Of a stretch of 64,000 bases of DNA, positions 55,434-64,000 are shown piece by piece; positions within the stretch are counted from its first letter, which is position 1; the number at the start of each line of letters is the position of its first letter. The position numbers and the translations under genes were made by a program. The DNA is from Takakia lepidozioides (Eukaryota > Streptophyta > Takakiopsida > Takakiales > Takakiaceae). The notes beneath the pieces were generated by a model that was given only the letters and a program-made list of their open reading frames with translations, was not told the DNA's origin and ran no database searches. The DNA lies in the NCBI GenBank assembly GCA_030704615.1, contig CM060732.1, positions 36,931,053 to 36,995,052 of the forward strand, written 5' to 3'.

Positions 55434-55678
55434 TGAGATGATAGATAATCTCATCCATAATTCTAGGTTTCATCTGATATGGTGAATAGACACAACTCTT
55501 GAAGTATCAAGGATTAGGGTTACACCGATTGGTCATCTGAAAGGTTACAACGGTTACTTTGAACAATTGTAGCTAAGTTCTTTGTCTTCTTCGTACAGAG
55601 AAGAAGTGTAATTATTATTACAGAAGAATATCTAGATGCAATGATGTATGAGAGGTAGATCCTGTGTAATTTGTTACA
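55434..55678 (+). repeat. Copia-2 3' LTR candidate
   Basis: A tract TTAAGGGGGCG (55420-55430) follows the pol stop, then TGAGATGATAG...TTGTTACA gives a 245-bp TG...CA segment. No second copy was found in the window, so the boundaries are provisional. Confidence 0.5.
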
Positions 55679-57007
55679 TATGATTCCCCATCTCCATATG
55701 GCTCCATCAACGTGTTCCTGTCGTAGCTAGCCACCTTAGGATTATCACGTTACCTCTCTCTTGTTCCCAGGACGTTCACCATATGAGAGAACCTATTCTT
55801 TTTAATGTACTCAACGCAGGTTCGACTCCAGGACGTTATAAGGCCGGTGACTATTCAAAGCTGTGAATGGAAAGAGCTTAGTAAGACGAAGATGGGAATA
55901 TCGGTGGCATCAAAATGTTGATTAGATGTCACGCAAGTGTTCACGAACTCGTTGAGGAGGTGCTAAGATTAGTCAAGCATGGGTGCGGTGCACTTGGTTT
56001 ACTGATTGAATGATGACCCAACTGCAGATTTCTTCATGTCAAAACCTCCATACACTCAAGGCTGCTCATTTTCGGCATAGAGTTTAATGGAGGTTTACTA
56101 TTTCATGAGCAGAAACCATGAGCCATGAGCCATGAGCCGCATGAGCCGCATGAGCGGTGAGCCGAAGTCTAAGACACGCGGATTTCATGAGCGGACTCCT
56201 CCAAATTTGGAAATGCGGCAGATTAAACAAGTATTAAAATAATAGTTTTATATTTGACCTTGCCGTTTTTGGAAGTTATAGATCTTGTAATGCGGCGAAG
56301 ATATGTCGTCAGTAACAACTCCGCTCATGGTTTTTTAGATCCGCTCATGGAAATGAGTGACCGTGCAACGAGAAATCCAGTATACCACGGCAAAAGGACG
56401 TCGCATACTGGCCTGTATAGAGTATTCCGCGGTTTTACATGCCTTAACATTGGAATGAAGCTGACCCTTTTGCCGCGACTGAACCAATAGAGTCTGCACA
56501 ATTCTGTCATCTTCCAGTATTCGGCGGGAAAGTTTTGCGACTCAACTAGGAAATGCGGTGCCGCATTAGGGTTCGCACGTGCGAAAATTCTGGGCAGTTT
56601 GGTGTTGGTAAATGCCGCATCTACCAGTACCTACGACGTTACTTGGAAATGCGGTGCCGCATTTCCTTGCCGGGGTTCGAATGAGGAAAGCAAAGTTTGG
56701 GAGAGCAGAAAAACAGGAACCCTCCAATACACAAAAATACATGCACGTGGAAACACGAGTGAATGACATAGTATTATCTTAGTTCGAGCAAAATAGGTTA
56801 CTGATAGGCAAGACATAAGTTGGACCTTTCTGTGGCCAGAGTCAAAGCTACTTGCAGCAGTACAGTTCTACTATCCGAAAAGGATGGGCATACCATTGTG
56901 TTGGGACCGCAAGCCAAGGTCACTGGTCTCCTGGATCCATATTCAGAAGAGTGTGCACCTCTTGGGGGCTCAACCCTGGTGCATGTATGAAGTGATGAGT
57001 TGTGGAA
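55679..57007. other. intergenic stretch with small palindromes and GAGCC(AT)G repeats
   Basis: No credible gene. 56107-56163 is a short repeat of CATGAGCC/GCATGAGCC. Around 56550-56570 and 56645-56665 are early, isolated copies of the GGAAATGCGG(T/C)(A/G)CCGCATTTCC palindrome that forms the array at 58800-60345. A box-B-like GGTTCGACTCC at 55813 has no matching tRNA arms. Confidence 0.6.
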
Positions 57008-57265
57008 TTACACCGGAGTCTCTTTAGTTACACGTAGTACAGATGCTTGCAAGGGCAGTATGATGCCCCCTTGTTCGCCATGATCTGAAAGTCGTGCAAT
57101 TGCAGGTGGGTAATTCTGAAATGTGATGGTGTACACCTCATTGCAAACAGCTGAGCCTGCCGTGGCCATCTGATACACACGCCCGAAGCCTGGTGGGGGC
57201 ACTTCTGTCGAGCTCTGGATTGTACAGTTCATCCGAAGTGCATCCCCCATCCTTGTCTCGTTCAC
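57008..57265 (-). CDS. hypothetical protein, small ORF downstream of the orphan ORF
   Basis: 85 codons (MNETRMGDALRMNCTIQSS...) on the same strand as, and 33 bases beyond, the 57299-58603 frame. Ordinary composition, no motif recognised. Its C-terminal part includes PLQASVLRVTKETPV. It may be a continuation of the upstream gene through a frameshift or an intron, since the two frames share strand and style, but I see no clear splice sites. Confidence 0.3.
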   Translation of the reverse strand: MNETRMGDALRMNCTIQSSTEVPPPGFGRVYQMATAGSAVCNEVYTITFQNYPPAIARLSDHGEQGGIILPLQASVLRVTKETPV

Positions 57266-57298
57266 TTTTGAGGAAGGTCGCTGCCTCTTCGGTTTCCC

Positions 57299-58603
57299 CT
57301 AACGGTGTGTAGGATGCTTAGAGCTGTCGGGTCCCATTGTTCTTGCTCTCATAGGGATCGGTGGTGGAGGCTGTGGAAGCGGAAATGGTGGTCTGGGGAC
57401 GTCAGTGCGCTGCACCATCCGAAATCCTGCGGCGGTAAGGGCGTCGGCCTCAACCTGACTCAGATTGCAGCCTGGTTCCACCGGCCACACCGGGGGAGCC
57501 TCTGGCATTGTTTGTATGCCGTACTTGGGCTTTCCATACACGCAAGTCATAATGTTGTGCCTGCAGAACCAGAACTGGGTGGTTGTCGCCTCCGCAAACT
57601 TTGCATGGACAGCAATTTTCGTGCTACTGGTCTTCGTCACACACCAGGGGTGTCCGTGCTTTCGATCCATGTCTGTTAACATCCCTGAGGCTTTGTTTGA
57701 GGAAGTAACAGGTGGAAACTCGAAGATGACATTGCCATCGACTTCGGGAGGCAGATACGTTACCTTCCTGACCGGAAATTTGGCATAGTCGAGAGCAGCC
57801 AGCTCGGAGCGAGAACCATCGAGGTGATGTTGCCATAGGAGCTGCACAATGGACCGGGTTGGAGTTATGCTCGAGGGTACATGCATAGCACCTGCAGAGA
57901 CGTCCATCTCGGATTTGAACGATCGTGTGGAGGACATGGGGACCTCAATGCACTCATCTTCATCGTCGGAAATGTCGAATACGTCCACACGAGAAGCTAT
58001 GGAGGGTCTTGACGGTCCAGGTCGGGAATGATTATCGTTGCATACCTCTCTGTTGGCAGTGGCCGCCTGTCGGTTTCCGGACTCCTTTGTGGATGGTGTG
58101 GGCAGCGACTGATTCAGAAAGAGAATGGGCATTCCCACAGCTCGGTACAGGATGGTGTCTGATGGGGGTACGTGCCATTCGATTCCGCAACCTCCGTCGT
58201 TACCTAGCACGACAATGGTCTCGTCAACCTGTCCAGGAACATCCTTCCTTTCTTCTTTGAAATAAACCGTGCCCGGTTTGAGCTTGAATTTGGAACAAAG
58301 GTAAGTTTCAGTCACTCTGCAAAGTCCTCCCTCGTTTGGGATCCAGGCTCTCCCAAGTTGCGGAGGACAGCAAACTATAGCGTAGGAATTCGGAGCCATC
58401 GAAGACCGCACGAAGTTGGCAAGTGCGAGGTTCAGTATAGCGACAGACCAAGGCTCACAGGCACCATGCGGAATCCACCAACGATTGGAAGTCGCACATT
58501 GAAGTGGAAAGTATTGTTTCAAGCTACATGCATGAAGGTGGGAGGTGTGATTCCATAGCCAGTGAGTTAGACAATGATGGCCGATTCGGTGACGAAATAA
58601 CAT
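57299..58603 (-). CDS. orphan ORF of unknown function (candidate host gene)
   Basis: Open for 434 codons; the internal ATG at 58397-58399 (MAPNSYAIVCCPPQLGRAWIP...) may be the real start because the first 68 residues are His/Trp/Cys-rich and less protein-like. Later parts: an acidic segment DVFDISDDEDECIEVPM (about residues 220-236), the globular stretches GCGIEWHVPPSDTILYRAVGMPILFL and HPWCVTKTSSTKIAVHAKFAEATTTQFWFCRHNIMTCVYGKPKYG, and a Pro-rich C-terminus. No transposon motif is seen. It sits in the only transposon-poor stretch. It may have been captured with the satellite or be an exon of a larger gene. Confidence 0.5.
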   Translation of the reverse strand: MLFRHRIGHHCLTHWLWNHTSHLHACSLKQYFPLQCATSNRWWIPHGACEPWSVAILNLALANFVRSSMAPNSYAIVCCPPQLGRAWIPNEGGLCRVTETYLCSKFKLKPGTVYFKEERKDVPGQVDETIVVLGNDGGCGIEWHVPPSDTILYRAVGMPILFLNQSLPTPSTKESGNRQAATANREVCNDNHSRPGPSRPSIASRVDVFDISDDEDECIEVPMSSTRSFKSEMDVSAGAMHVPSSITPTRSIVQLLWQHHLDGSRSELAALDYAKFPVRKVTYLPPEVDGNVIFEFPPVTSSNKASGMLTDMDRKHGHPWCVTKTSSTKIAVHAKFAEATTTQFWFCRHNIMTCVYGKPKYGIQTMPEAPPVWPVEPGCNLSQVEADALTAAGFRMVQRTDVPRPPFPLPQPPPPIPMRARTMGPDSSKHPTHR

Positions 58604-58799
58604 CTCCTGACAGTTTCTCCTGAGGGTGGATCCAGCAGTATTCTCGGTGCAGACATGAACGTTCGCACTGACAAGTGCCAGTACTGTTAGTTAAAACGGT
58701 CAGACAACCAAGTTGTGCTCATCAAGACTGGCCGCAATTGTGTTGTTTTGGAACAATGCAACCCATTCAGGTTCGGCATGCGGAAATGAGGTTCCAGAT

Positions 58800-60345
58800 T
58801 TCCGTCCGGAGTGATACTTTCGATTGCTGCTGGACGGAAACACGGCGCCGCATTTCCGTTTTGCATCTTGGTCATGCACCAGAGCGACGGAAATGCGGCA
58901 CCGAGTTTCCGTCCGGGGGAAACCTTTATACTCTCCAGAACGGAAATGTGGTAACGCATTTCAATCCAGCAAGCACGGTATGTGAAGGTGGAACGGAAAT
59001 GCGGTACCGCATTTCCGTTCTGATTGAGAATTATGAACAACGGGGACAGAAATGCAGCACCGCATTTCCGTCCGAGTCGCACCTTCCGACATACTAGAAC
59101 AGAAATACGGCGCCGCATTTCCGTTTTGTATCTGACGCATGGAGCTGAGGGATAGAAATGCTGCACCGCATTTCCGTCCTCACAAGACCTTCATACTCTC
59201 CAGAACGGAAATACGGTACCGCATTTCCGTTCTGACTGAAAATCCTGAACCATCGGAACTGAAATGCGGCACCGCATTTCCGTCCGAGTCGCACTTTCCG
59301 ACATTCCAGAACGGAAATGCGGCGCCGCCTTTCCGTTTTGTATCTGAGGCATGGAGCCGAGTGACGGAAAAGCTACAGCACAATTTCGACCGCTTGAGAC
59401 ATTCATACTATCCAGAACGGAAATGCGGTACCGCATTTCCGTTCTGACTGAAAATCGTGAACCATCGGAACTAAAATGCGGCAGCGCATTTCCATCCGAG
59501 TCGCACCTCCCGACATTCATGAACGGAAATGCAGCACCGCATTTCCGTTCTGACGGAAAATCGTGAAACATCGGAACTGAAATGCGGTACCGCATTTCCG
59601 TCGGAGTCACACCTTCCGACATCCCAAAACGGAAATGTGGCGCCGCATTTCCGTTTTGTATGTGAGGCATGGAGCTGTGGGATGGAAATGCGGCACCGCA
59701 TTTCCGCCCGGGTCAGACCTTAATACTCTACAGAACGGAAATGCGGCACCGCATTTCCGTTCTGACTGAAAATCGTGAAACATCGGAACTGAAATGCGGT
59801 ACCGCATTTCCGTTCTGATTGAGAATTATGAACAATGGGAACAGAAATGCGGCACCGCATTTCCGTCCGAGTCGCACCTTCTGACATTCTAGAACGGAAA
59901 TGCGGTGCCGCATTTCCGTTTTGTATATGAGGCCTGGAGCTGTGGGACGGAAATGGGGTGCTGCATTTCCATCCATGTGAGACCTTCAAACTTTCCAGAC
60001 CGGAAATGCGGCACCGCATTTCCGTTCAGGTGAGACCTCTATACTTTCCCGAACGGAAATTTGGCACGACATTTCCGTTCATCAACTAATGTATGTGAAG
60101 GGGGAACGGAAATGCGGTACCGCATTTCCGTTCAGATTGAAAATCATGAACCACGGGAATTGAAATGTTGTGCCGCATTTCCGTCCGAATCGCACCTTTC
60201 GACATTCCAGAACGGAAATGCGGCGCCACATTTCCCTTTTGTATCTCATACATGGAGCTGTGGGACCGAAATGCGGCACTATATTTCCGTTCAACAACTA
60301 AGGTATGTGAAGGTGGAACAGAAATGCGGTGCCGCATTTTCTTCC
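58800..60345. repeat. palindromic satellite, ~53-bp period, about 28 units
   Basis: Each unit has the palindrome with arm GGAAATGCGGT (variants at the centre: TACC, CACC, CGCC, TGCC). Spacers between palindromes fall into a few recurring types: CTGACTGAAAATCGTGAA, CCGAGTCGCACCTTCCGAC, TTGTATCTGAGGCATGGAG and a AAGACCTTCATACTCTCCAG type. They often follow in the same order, giving a roughly 212-bp higher-order repeat, with some skipped. Palindromes make both strands open, producing artefact ORFs full of NGNAVPHFRS-like residues. Confidence 0.95.
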
Positions 60346-60360
60346 AACAAGTACGGATGT

Positions 60361-60855
60361 GTAGCTTCGTGACGGTACTTAGCAACAAGTTTCACCATTC
60401 TCAGCAACCACCCCCATCATGCCTTGTCTCCATGAATTCAAGAGCCGCTCTGAGCCGTCATGCAACTTAACTCCCTGCTGCTCTTCCCGATATAATATCC
60501 AGCACACATATCCGCCGCTCCACAATCTCTCAAGAGGATGACGAATACGGGCCCTCACTGTCAGGCGGTCACATATCTCATGCCACGCACTCGCTTCACA
60601 TTCATCTCGTCCCATGTCATCCGGATGAAAGGCCAGATCAGAAGTCCTCCCCCGTTCCAATACTTATCAAATGTTCATCCTGGGCTCCCTCTCATTTCAT
60701 CAAGTATAATCCTTATTTGATAGTGCCTGATTGATATTTTTACCTCAATAATATGCTACAGGGCCCTTACTTCGACTACTAACTGTATAGTATCGAGTTG
60801 GCTATCCATAAGACCTCAACTGCAGACCTCAACCGCTAACCTTATAGCGCTGGGC
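60361..60855. other. non-coding spacer between satellite and Copia-3
   Basis: A 93-codon minus frame at 60379-60660 without recognisable motifs; otherwise nothing seen. Confidence 0.5.
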
Positions 60856-60867
60856 GCTCTGATACCA
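60856..60867 (-). other. PBS-like motif in minus orientation
   Basis: Plus strand GCTCTGATACCA, the complement of TGGTATCAGAGC, directly before TGTTGGATTCG. On the minus strand this is an LTR end followed by an iMet PBS, as if a minus-strand copia had its LTR on the right. Confidence 0.75.
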
Positions 60868-61193
60868 TGTTGGATTCGTAAACTAAAACAAGCCAAGAAA
60901 CAGAGCACGTACATGAGGTTCCTATAAATATTGATAGGGACCATTGAGCCCAAGGGGCTGGTCCAAGGCTTGCCCTTGACCCTGAGCTAACAAATAGGGT
61001 CTCACTACTTGATAATGAGCACATCTACACAAAGCAAGGAATTACAAGTGTCAGCTAATCTTCTAGAGAAGCTACTGTTGGAAGTAATTAAACATATCTA
61101 GAAGAGAGAGCTTTAGAGGCTGGGAGGAGAGCTTTAGTTTTAGCTTTAGTCTAAGACTTTAGTTCTTGTTCATGTTCTTGCTCAATTCTAACA
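60868..61193 (+). repeat. Copia-3 5' LTR (326 bp, or only 61076-61193)
   Basis: Starts TGTTGGATTCG and ends TTCTAACA immediately before the plus-strand PBS. A TATAAATA box lies at 60923-60930. A second TGTTGGAAG start at 61076 would give a 118-bp LTR; in that case 60868-61075 is a remnant of the minus-oriented element indicated by 60856-60867. The downstream LTR is outside the window, so the length cannot be settled here. Confidence 0.7.
60923..60930 (+). promoter_or_regulatory. TATA box candidate in Copia-3 LTR
   Basis: TATAAATA within the LTR, about 325 bases before the gag start. Confidence 0.4.
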
Positions 61194-61205
61194 TGGTATC
61201 AGAGC
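61194..61205 (+). other. Copia-3 primer binding site (tRNA-iMet)
   Basis: TGGTATCAGAGC directly after the LTR's TCTAACA. Confidence 0.96.
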
Positions 61206-61248
61206 CATTCTTCTCTAGGTGAGAGTTGGTAGTTGAGATTGAGAGAAC

Positions 61249-62060
61249 TTGATTATGGCTGGAGCGTCGTCTTCTAGCAATCCTCCTTCTATGTCTATGA
61301 CGAGTGCATTAGATGTGAGAGTGGAAGATCGATTCAATGGAGCTAACTATCAAACCTGGAAGTTTAGGATGAAGATGGTCCTTCTAGACAAAGATCTATG
61401 GGGAGTGGTTGATGGATCAGTCCCAAGACCTGACACTATTGTTGGCCAAGCCATATGGGATAGGAAAGATCAAAAAGCAAGAGCTAGCATCATCACAAGC
61501 TTGAGAGACAATCAGTTGCATCTCATTATAAGTGCTAAGAATGCTAAGGATGTTTGGGACAAGCTAGCAAGCATATATGAGACGAAGGATGTCACATCGC
61601 AAGTGTATGCGACGCAAAAGTTCTATGGTCTGAAGATGACCGAGTCAGACTCAGTTGAACAACACTTGAATTTGTTTTGTGTGTTGCGAGATCAACTAGT
61701 TTCTGTGGGAACTAATGTGACTGATGAACACGCCGCAGTGGTGTTATTGGCAACCTTACCTGAATCCTATGATGGTTTTGTGGTGTCTCTAGCAGGACAA
61801 ACTAACTTAACTATTGATGTTGTCATAGGACTTCTCCTCAAAGAGGAAACAAGAAGAAAATGTCAAGGTACGTCTACAGAGGTAGACAGAGCTTTGTTCA
61901 CAGGCAAGACTGGAGTAGTCTTGAATAGAAGACTCCTTCACATATGTCTCAGAAGTCCCAGAGGTTTCAGAAACCTCAATCTAGCTCAAAGATCAAAAAG
62001 GCCAAAGTGAGGTGTTTTTATTGCAAGAAACTTGGTCACAATCAATGATTGTAGAAAGCG
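61249..62060 (+). pseudogene. Copia-3 gag with zinc knuckle
   Basis: Starts near 61255 (ATGGCTGGAGC, 50 bases after the PBS). It has RFNGANYQTWKFRMKMVLLDKDLWGVVDG, AKDVWDKLASIYETKD, LLATLPESYDGFV and LLLKEETRRK, the UBN2-type gag. A shift near 61915 leaves the main frame; the knuckle CFYCKKLGHNQ-x-DC (about 62014-62052) needs one more base correction. Two or three small lesions inactivate it. The capsid domain is otherwise complete. Confidence 0.9.
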
Positions 62061-62061
62061 C

Positions 62062-62490
62062 ATTGCAGATGAGCGCAACAGAGAGAGTCAAGGGAACATA
62101 GCTACTCATCAGAGGAATGCTATTCTATTTGTTGTGTCTCTCTCAGCCACTACTAGACAGAAGCATGTGTGGTATGTTGATCCAGGAGCATCTCAACATA
62201 TGAGTTCAGAGAGAGAGCATTTCTTATCCTATAGATCTCTTTCACCTACACAATATGTTCTTTTGGGAGATGATAGCAAGCATGTCATTGGGGGGAAGGC
62301 TCAGTCTCTCTTATGCTCAATGAAAGGGAAACCATAGAGGTGGAAAATATCCTACATGTCCCTACTTTAACAAAGAACCTGCTGTCTGTAAGGCAAATTG
62401 TTGCAAAGGGATACAGAGTGGTATTCCAAGATGAGAGTTGTACTATCACAGATAGCTCAGGAGCTGTGGTAGCAAGAGCTATTCTTTGAT
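62062..62490 (+). pseudogene. Copia-3 protease
   Basis: HVWYVDPGASQHMSSER carries D-P-G-A where D-S-G-A is expected, so the active-site Ser is lost. It then continues with QYVLLGDDSKHVIGG; a shift near 62300 leads to NILHVPTLTKNLLSV and a stop near 62490. The domain is recognisable but probably inactive. Confidence 0.87.
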
Positions 62491-62496
62491 AATTGC

Positions 62497-63807
62497 TTGT
62501 ATAGATTACAACATCACGTCTCTAGTGCTCTTACCACATTTTCACCACAGTTGGGATCTACACCTGTCATGTCAGAAACAGAGTTGTGGCATAGAAGGTT
62601 AGGTCATATGAGCATTAAGAAGTTGAGACAGATGCAACTCTCAAGCCATCTTGTGGAAGGACTACCATTGAAGGAGATGAGCGATATGCGTCAATGCAAA
62701 GGTTGCTTGGAAGGGAAGCAACATCGAGGTCAATTTCCTAAGGATGGTGGATGAAGTGCCACAAGTATATTGGAGATTGTACATTCTGATGTGTGCGGGC
62801 CAATGCAAAACACATCACTTGGAGGAGCAAGGTACTTTGTGACATTCATTGATGATTTGTCAAGGAGGGTTGTGGTGAATTTCCTAAGGCAGAAAAATCA
62901 AGTGCTAGAGAAATTCAAGGAGTTCAAAGTACTTGAAGAAAAACAAACTGGAAAGCCTCTTAAGATTTTGAGATCTGACAATGGTGGTGAGTACATCTCA
63001 AAGGTTTTCAATCAGTTTTGTCAAGAGAATGGAATAGCTCGACAGTTTACTGTTCCATATACACCTGAGCAGAATGGTGTAGCTGAGCGGATGAATAGAT
63101 CACTACAAGAATCTGCAAGGAGTATGTTGAAAAAAATGAATCTTTCAAATCATTTTTGGGCAGAAGCTGTTGGCACTACAACATATCTTCACAACAGAAT
63201 ACCTATCAAATCAGTGTTGGGAAAAACACCAGAAGAGGTATGGAGTGGTCAGAAGCCTAGTGTGGCTCATTGTAGGATTTTTGGATGTCGTGCATATGTC
63301 CATATCCCTACTCAGAAGCGAAGGAAACTTGACTCCAAATAAGAAGGATGCATCTTCATTGGCTACACAGAAGGTGTGAAGGGATATAAGTTGTTCAATA
63401 AGACAACTAAGGCTGTCAAACACAGTAGGGACGTAGTGTTTGATGAAGGCTTCATACCCTCTTTGGTAGTGGGAGAAGATGACATGAGAATGAGCTTAGA
63501 GCCATTACACCATTTCCAAGAAGAGTCTTATGAGGAGCCAATACAAGAGATGCCTGAAGCAAATGATGGAGGTGTTCAATTTGATAGAGTTGATCAAGGA
63601 GTCGAAGTTGGTGAACCATTTGTTGATATGGACTCTAGAGATGAAGTTGAAGATATGCCAATTCTAAGGAGATCTCAGCGGGAAAGAAAAACTCCTAGTA
63701 GGCTGATTACATCTATGAGTGCCGTTGAAGCTATGGAAGAAGCATCACAAGTGGTTGAGACTGCTACATATGAGGAAGCGATGCGCTCTCCAGACAAACT
63801 ACAATGA
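62497..63807 (+). pseudogene. Copia-3 integrase, catalytic triad intact
   Basis: Zinc domain WHRRLGHMSIKKLRQMQ...CKGCLEGKQH, a TGA at 62752-62754, then the core: EIVHSDVCGPM (Asp), ILRSDNGGEY (Asp) and PYTPEQNGVAERMNRS (Glu). The C-terminal part has FGCRAYVHIP, a TAA at 63340-63342, then FIGYTEGVKGYKLFN and KHSRDVVFDE, and an acidic linker ending at 63807. Two stops are the only lesions visible. The enzyme would insert element cDNA into the host genome. Confidence 0.92.
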
Positions 63808-64000
63808 GAAGAAGCAATCAACTCAGAGTTGGATTCATTGATGCAAAACAAAGCATGGACACTCACTAGGTTGCCTACAGGACGAAGAGCCATTGGTTGC
63901 AAGTGGATCTTCAAGTTGAAGTACAAAGCTGATGGATCTATTTACCGGTACAAAGCTCGTCTTGTAGTTAAAGGCTATGCACAAATTCAAGGAGTGGATT
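63808..64000 (+). pseudogene. Copia-3 reverse transcriptase start (runs off window)
   Basis: After a TGA at 63805-63807: EEAINSELDSLMQNKAWTLTRLPTGRRAIGCKWIFKLKYKADGSI and YKARLVVKGYAQIQGVD, the first RT motifs of copia. The catalytic part lies beyond 64000. Confidence 0.92.

Larger units (their letters stand above)
60868..64000 (+). mobile_element. Copia-3: 5' part of a Ty1/copia element, truncated by window edge
   Basis: LTR, PBS, gag, protease, integrase and start of RT in copia order, with only a few stops and one-base shifts. It is closer to intact than Copia-1 or Copia-2 and has all three catalytic residues of integrase. RT continues past 64000. Confidence 0.93.

Noticed and set aside
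55800-55835. tRNA gene
   Set aside because: A perfect box-B-like GGTTCGACTCC is present, but the T-stem does not pair and no D-arm or acceptor stem fits upstream.
56254-56490. 78-codon plus-strand ORF
   Set aside because: No motif, conserved relative or supporting context; length is expected by chance.
59100-60020. Proteins with NGNAVPHFRS-type repeats on both strands
   Set aside because: The palindromic unit opens equivalent frames on both strands; the residues are a by-product of the satellite.
58800-60345. CRISPR array
   Set aside because: Palindromic repeats at regular spacing look CRISPR-like, but the spacers recur in a few classes, there are no cas genes, and the context is eukaryotic retrotransposon DNA.

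Overview
The window reads as heterochromatin-like, retrotransposon-packed nuclear DNA of a streptophyte (green plant or charophyte alga such as a stonewort; a bryophyte or fern is also possible). Grounds: Ty1/copia elements primed by an initiator-tRNA-Met PBS (TGGTATCAGAGC), Ty3/gypsy elements of the Tat/Athila-like non-chromodomain type with 1-3 kb LTRs, RNase H-bearing LINEs, hAT-like non-autonomous elements, and no dense operon-like coding. The species call is inference; family assignments rest on motifs visible in the translations.

Layout. 1-1245: fragments of an unknown gene (possible methyltransferase-like segment) and an acidic low-complexity stretch. 1246-5945: a complete but dead minus-strand copia element (Copia-1) with both LTRs, PBS, PPT and an imperfect 5-bp target duplication. 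6841-55407: a plus-strand copia element (Copia-2) split at three points. The splits are an hAT-like palindrome-array element (10269-11400), a ~35.5 kb gypsy complex (11539-47085, target duplication GGTAG) and a ~7.6 kb minus-strand LINE (LINE-1, about 47620-55235). 55679-60855: the only stretch without a dominant transposon, holding an orphan minus-strand ORF (57299-58603) and a palindromic satellite (about 58800-60345). 60868-64000: the 5' end of a third copia (Copia-3), running off the edge.

Inside the gypsy complex, Gypsy-A (minus) has its 3' LTR at 11539-13862, pol and gag at 13863-19984 and its 5' LTR at 43845-47085. Gypsy-A is itself interrupted by a terminal-inverted-repeat element (18837-19849) and by a block of three copies of a second family, Gypsy-B: B1 minus 19985-22433, B2 plus 24775-31715, B3 plus 32216-42824. 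A defective LINE and a tRNA-like SINE head lie between B1 and B2. Exactly 500 N separate B2 and B3.

The most distinctive item is Gypsy-B. It carries a third open region of about 3.7 kb between integrase and the 3' LTR, present in all three copies and unlike gag or pol. It is preceded by a 30-bp tandem array encoding a 10-residue repeat, and its LTRs carry related CACAGCC arrays. Two other unrelated loci (10556-11170 and 58800-60345) are also arrays of short perfect hairpins, so palindromic tandem DNA is a recurrent theme. Almost every coding region here is broken by stops, frameshifts or deletions; the longest intact domains are Gypsy-A RT-RNase H, B2 integrase core, LINE-1 RNase H and Copia-3 integrase.
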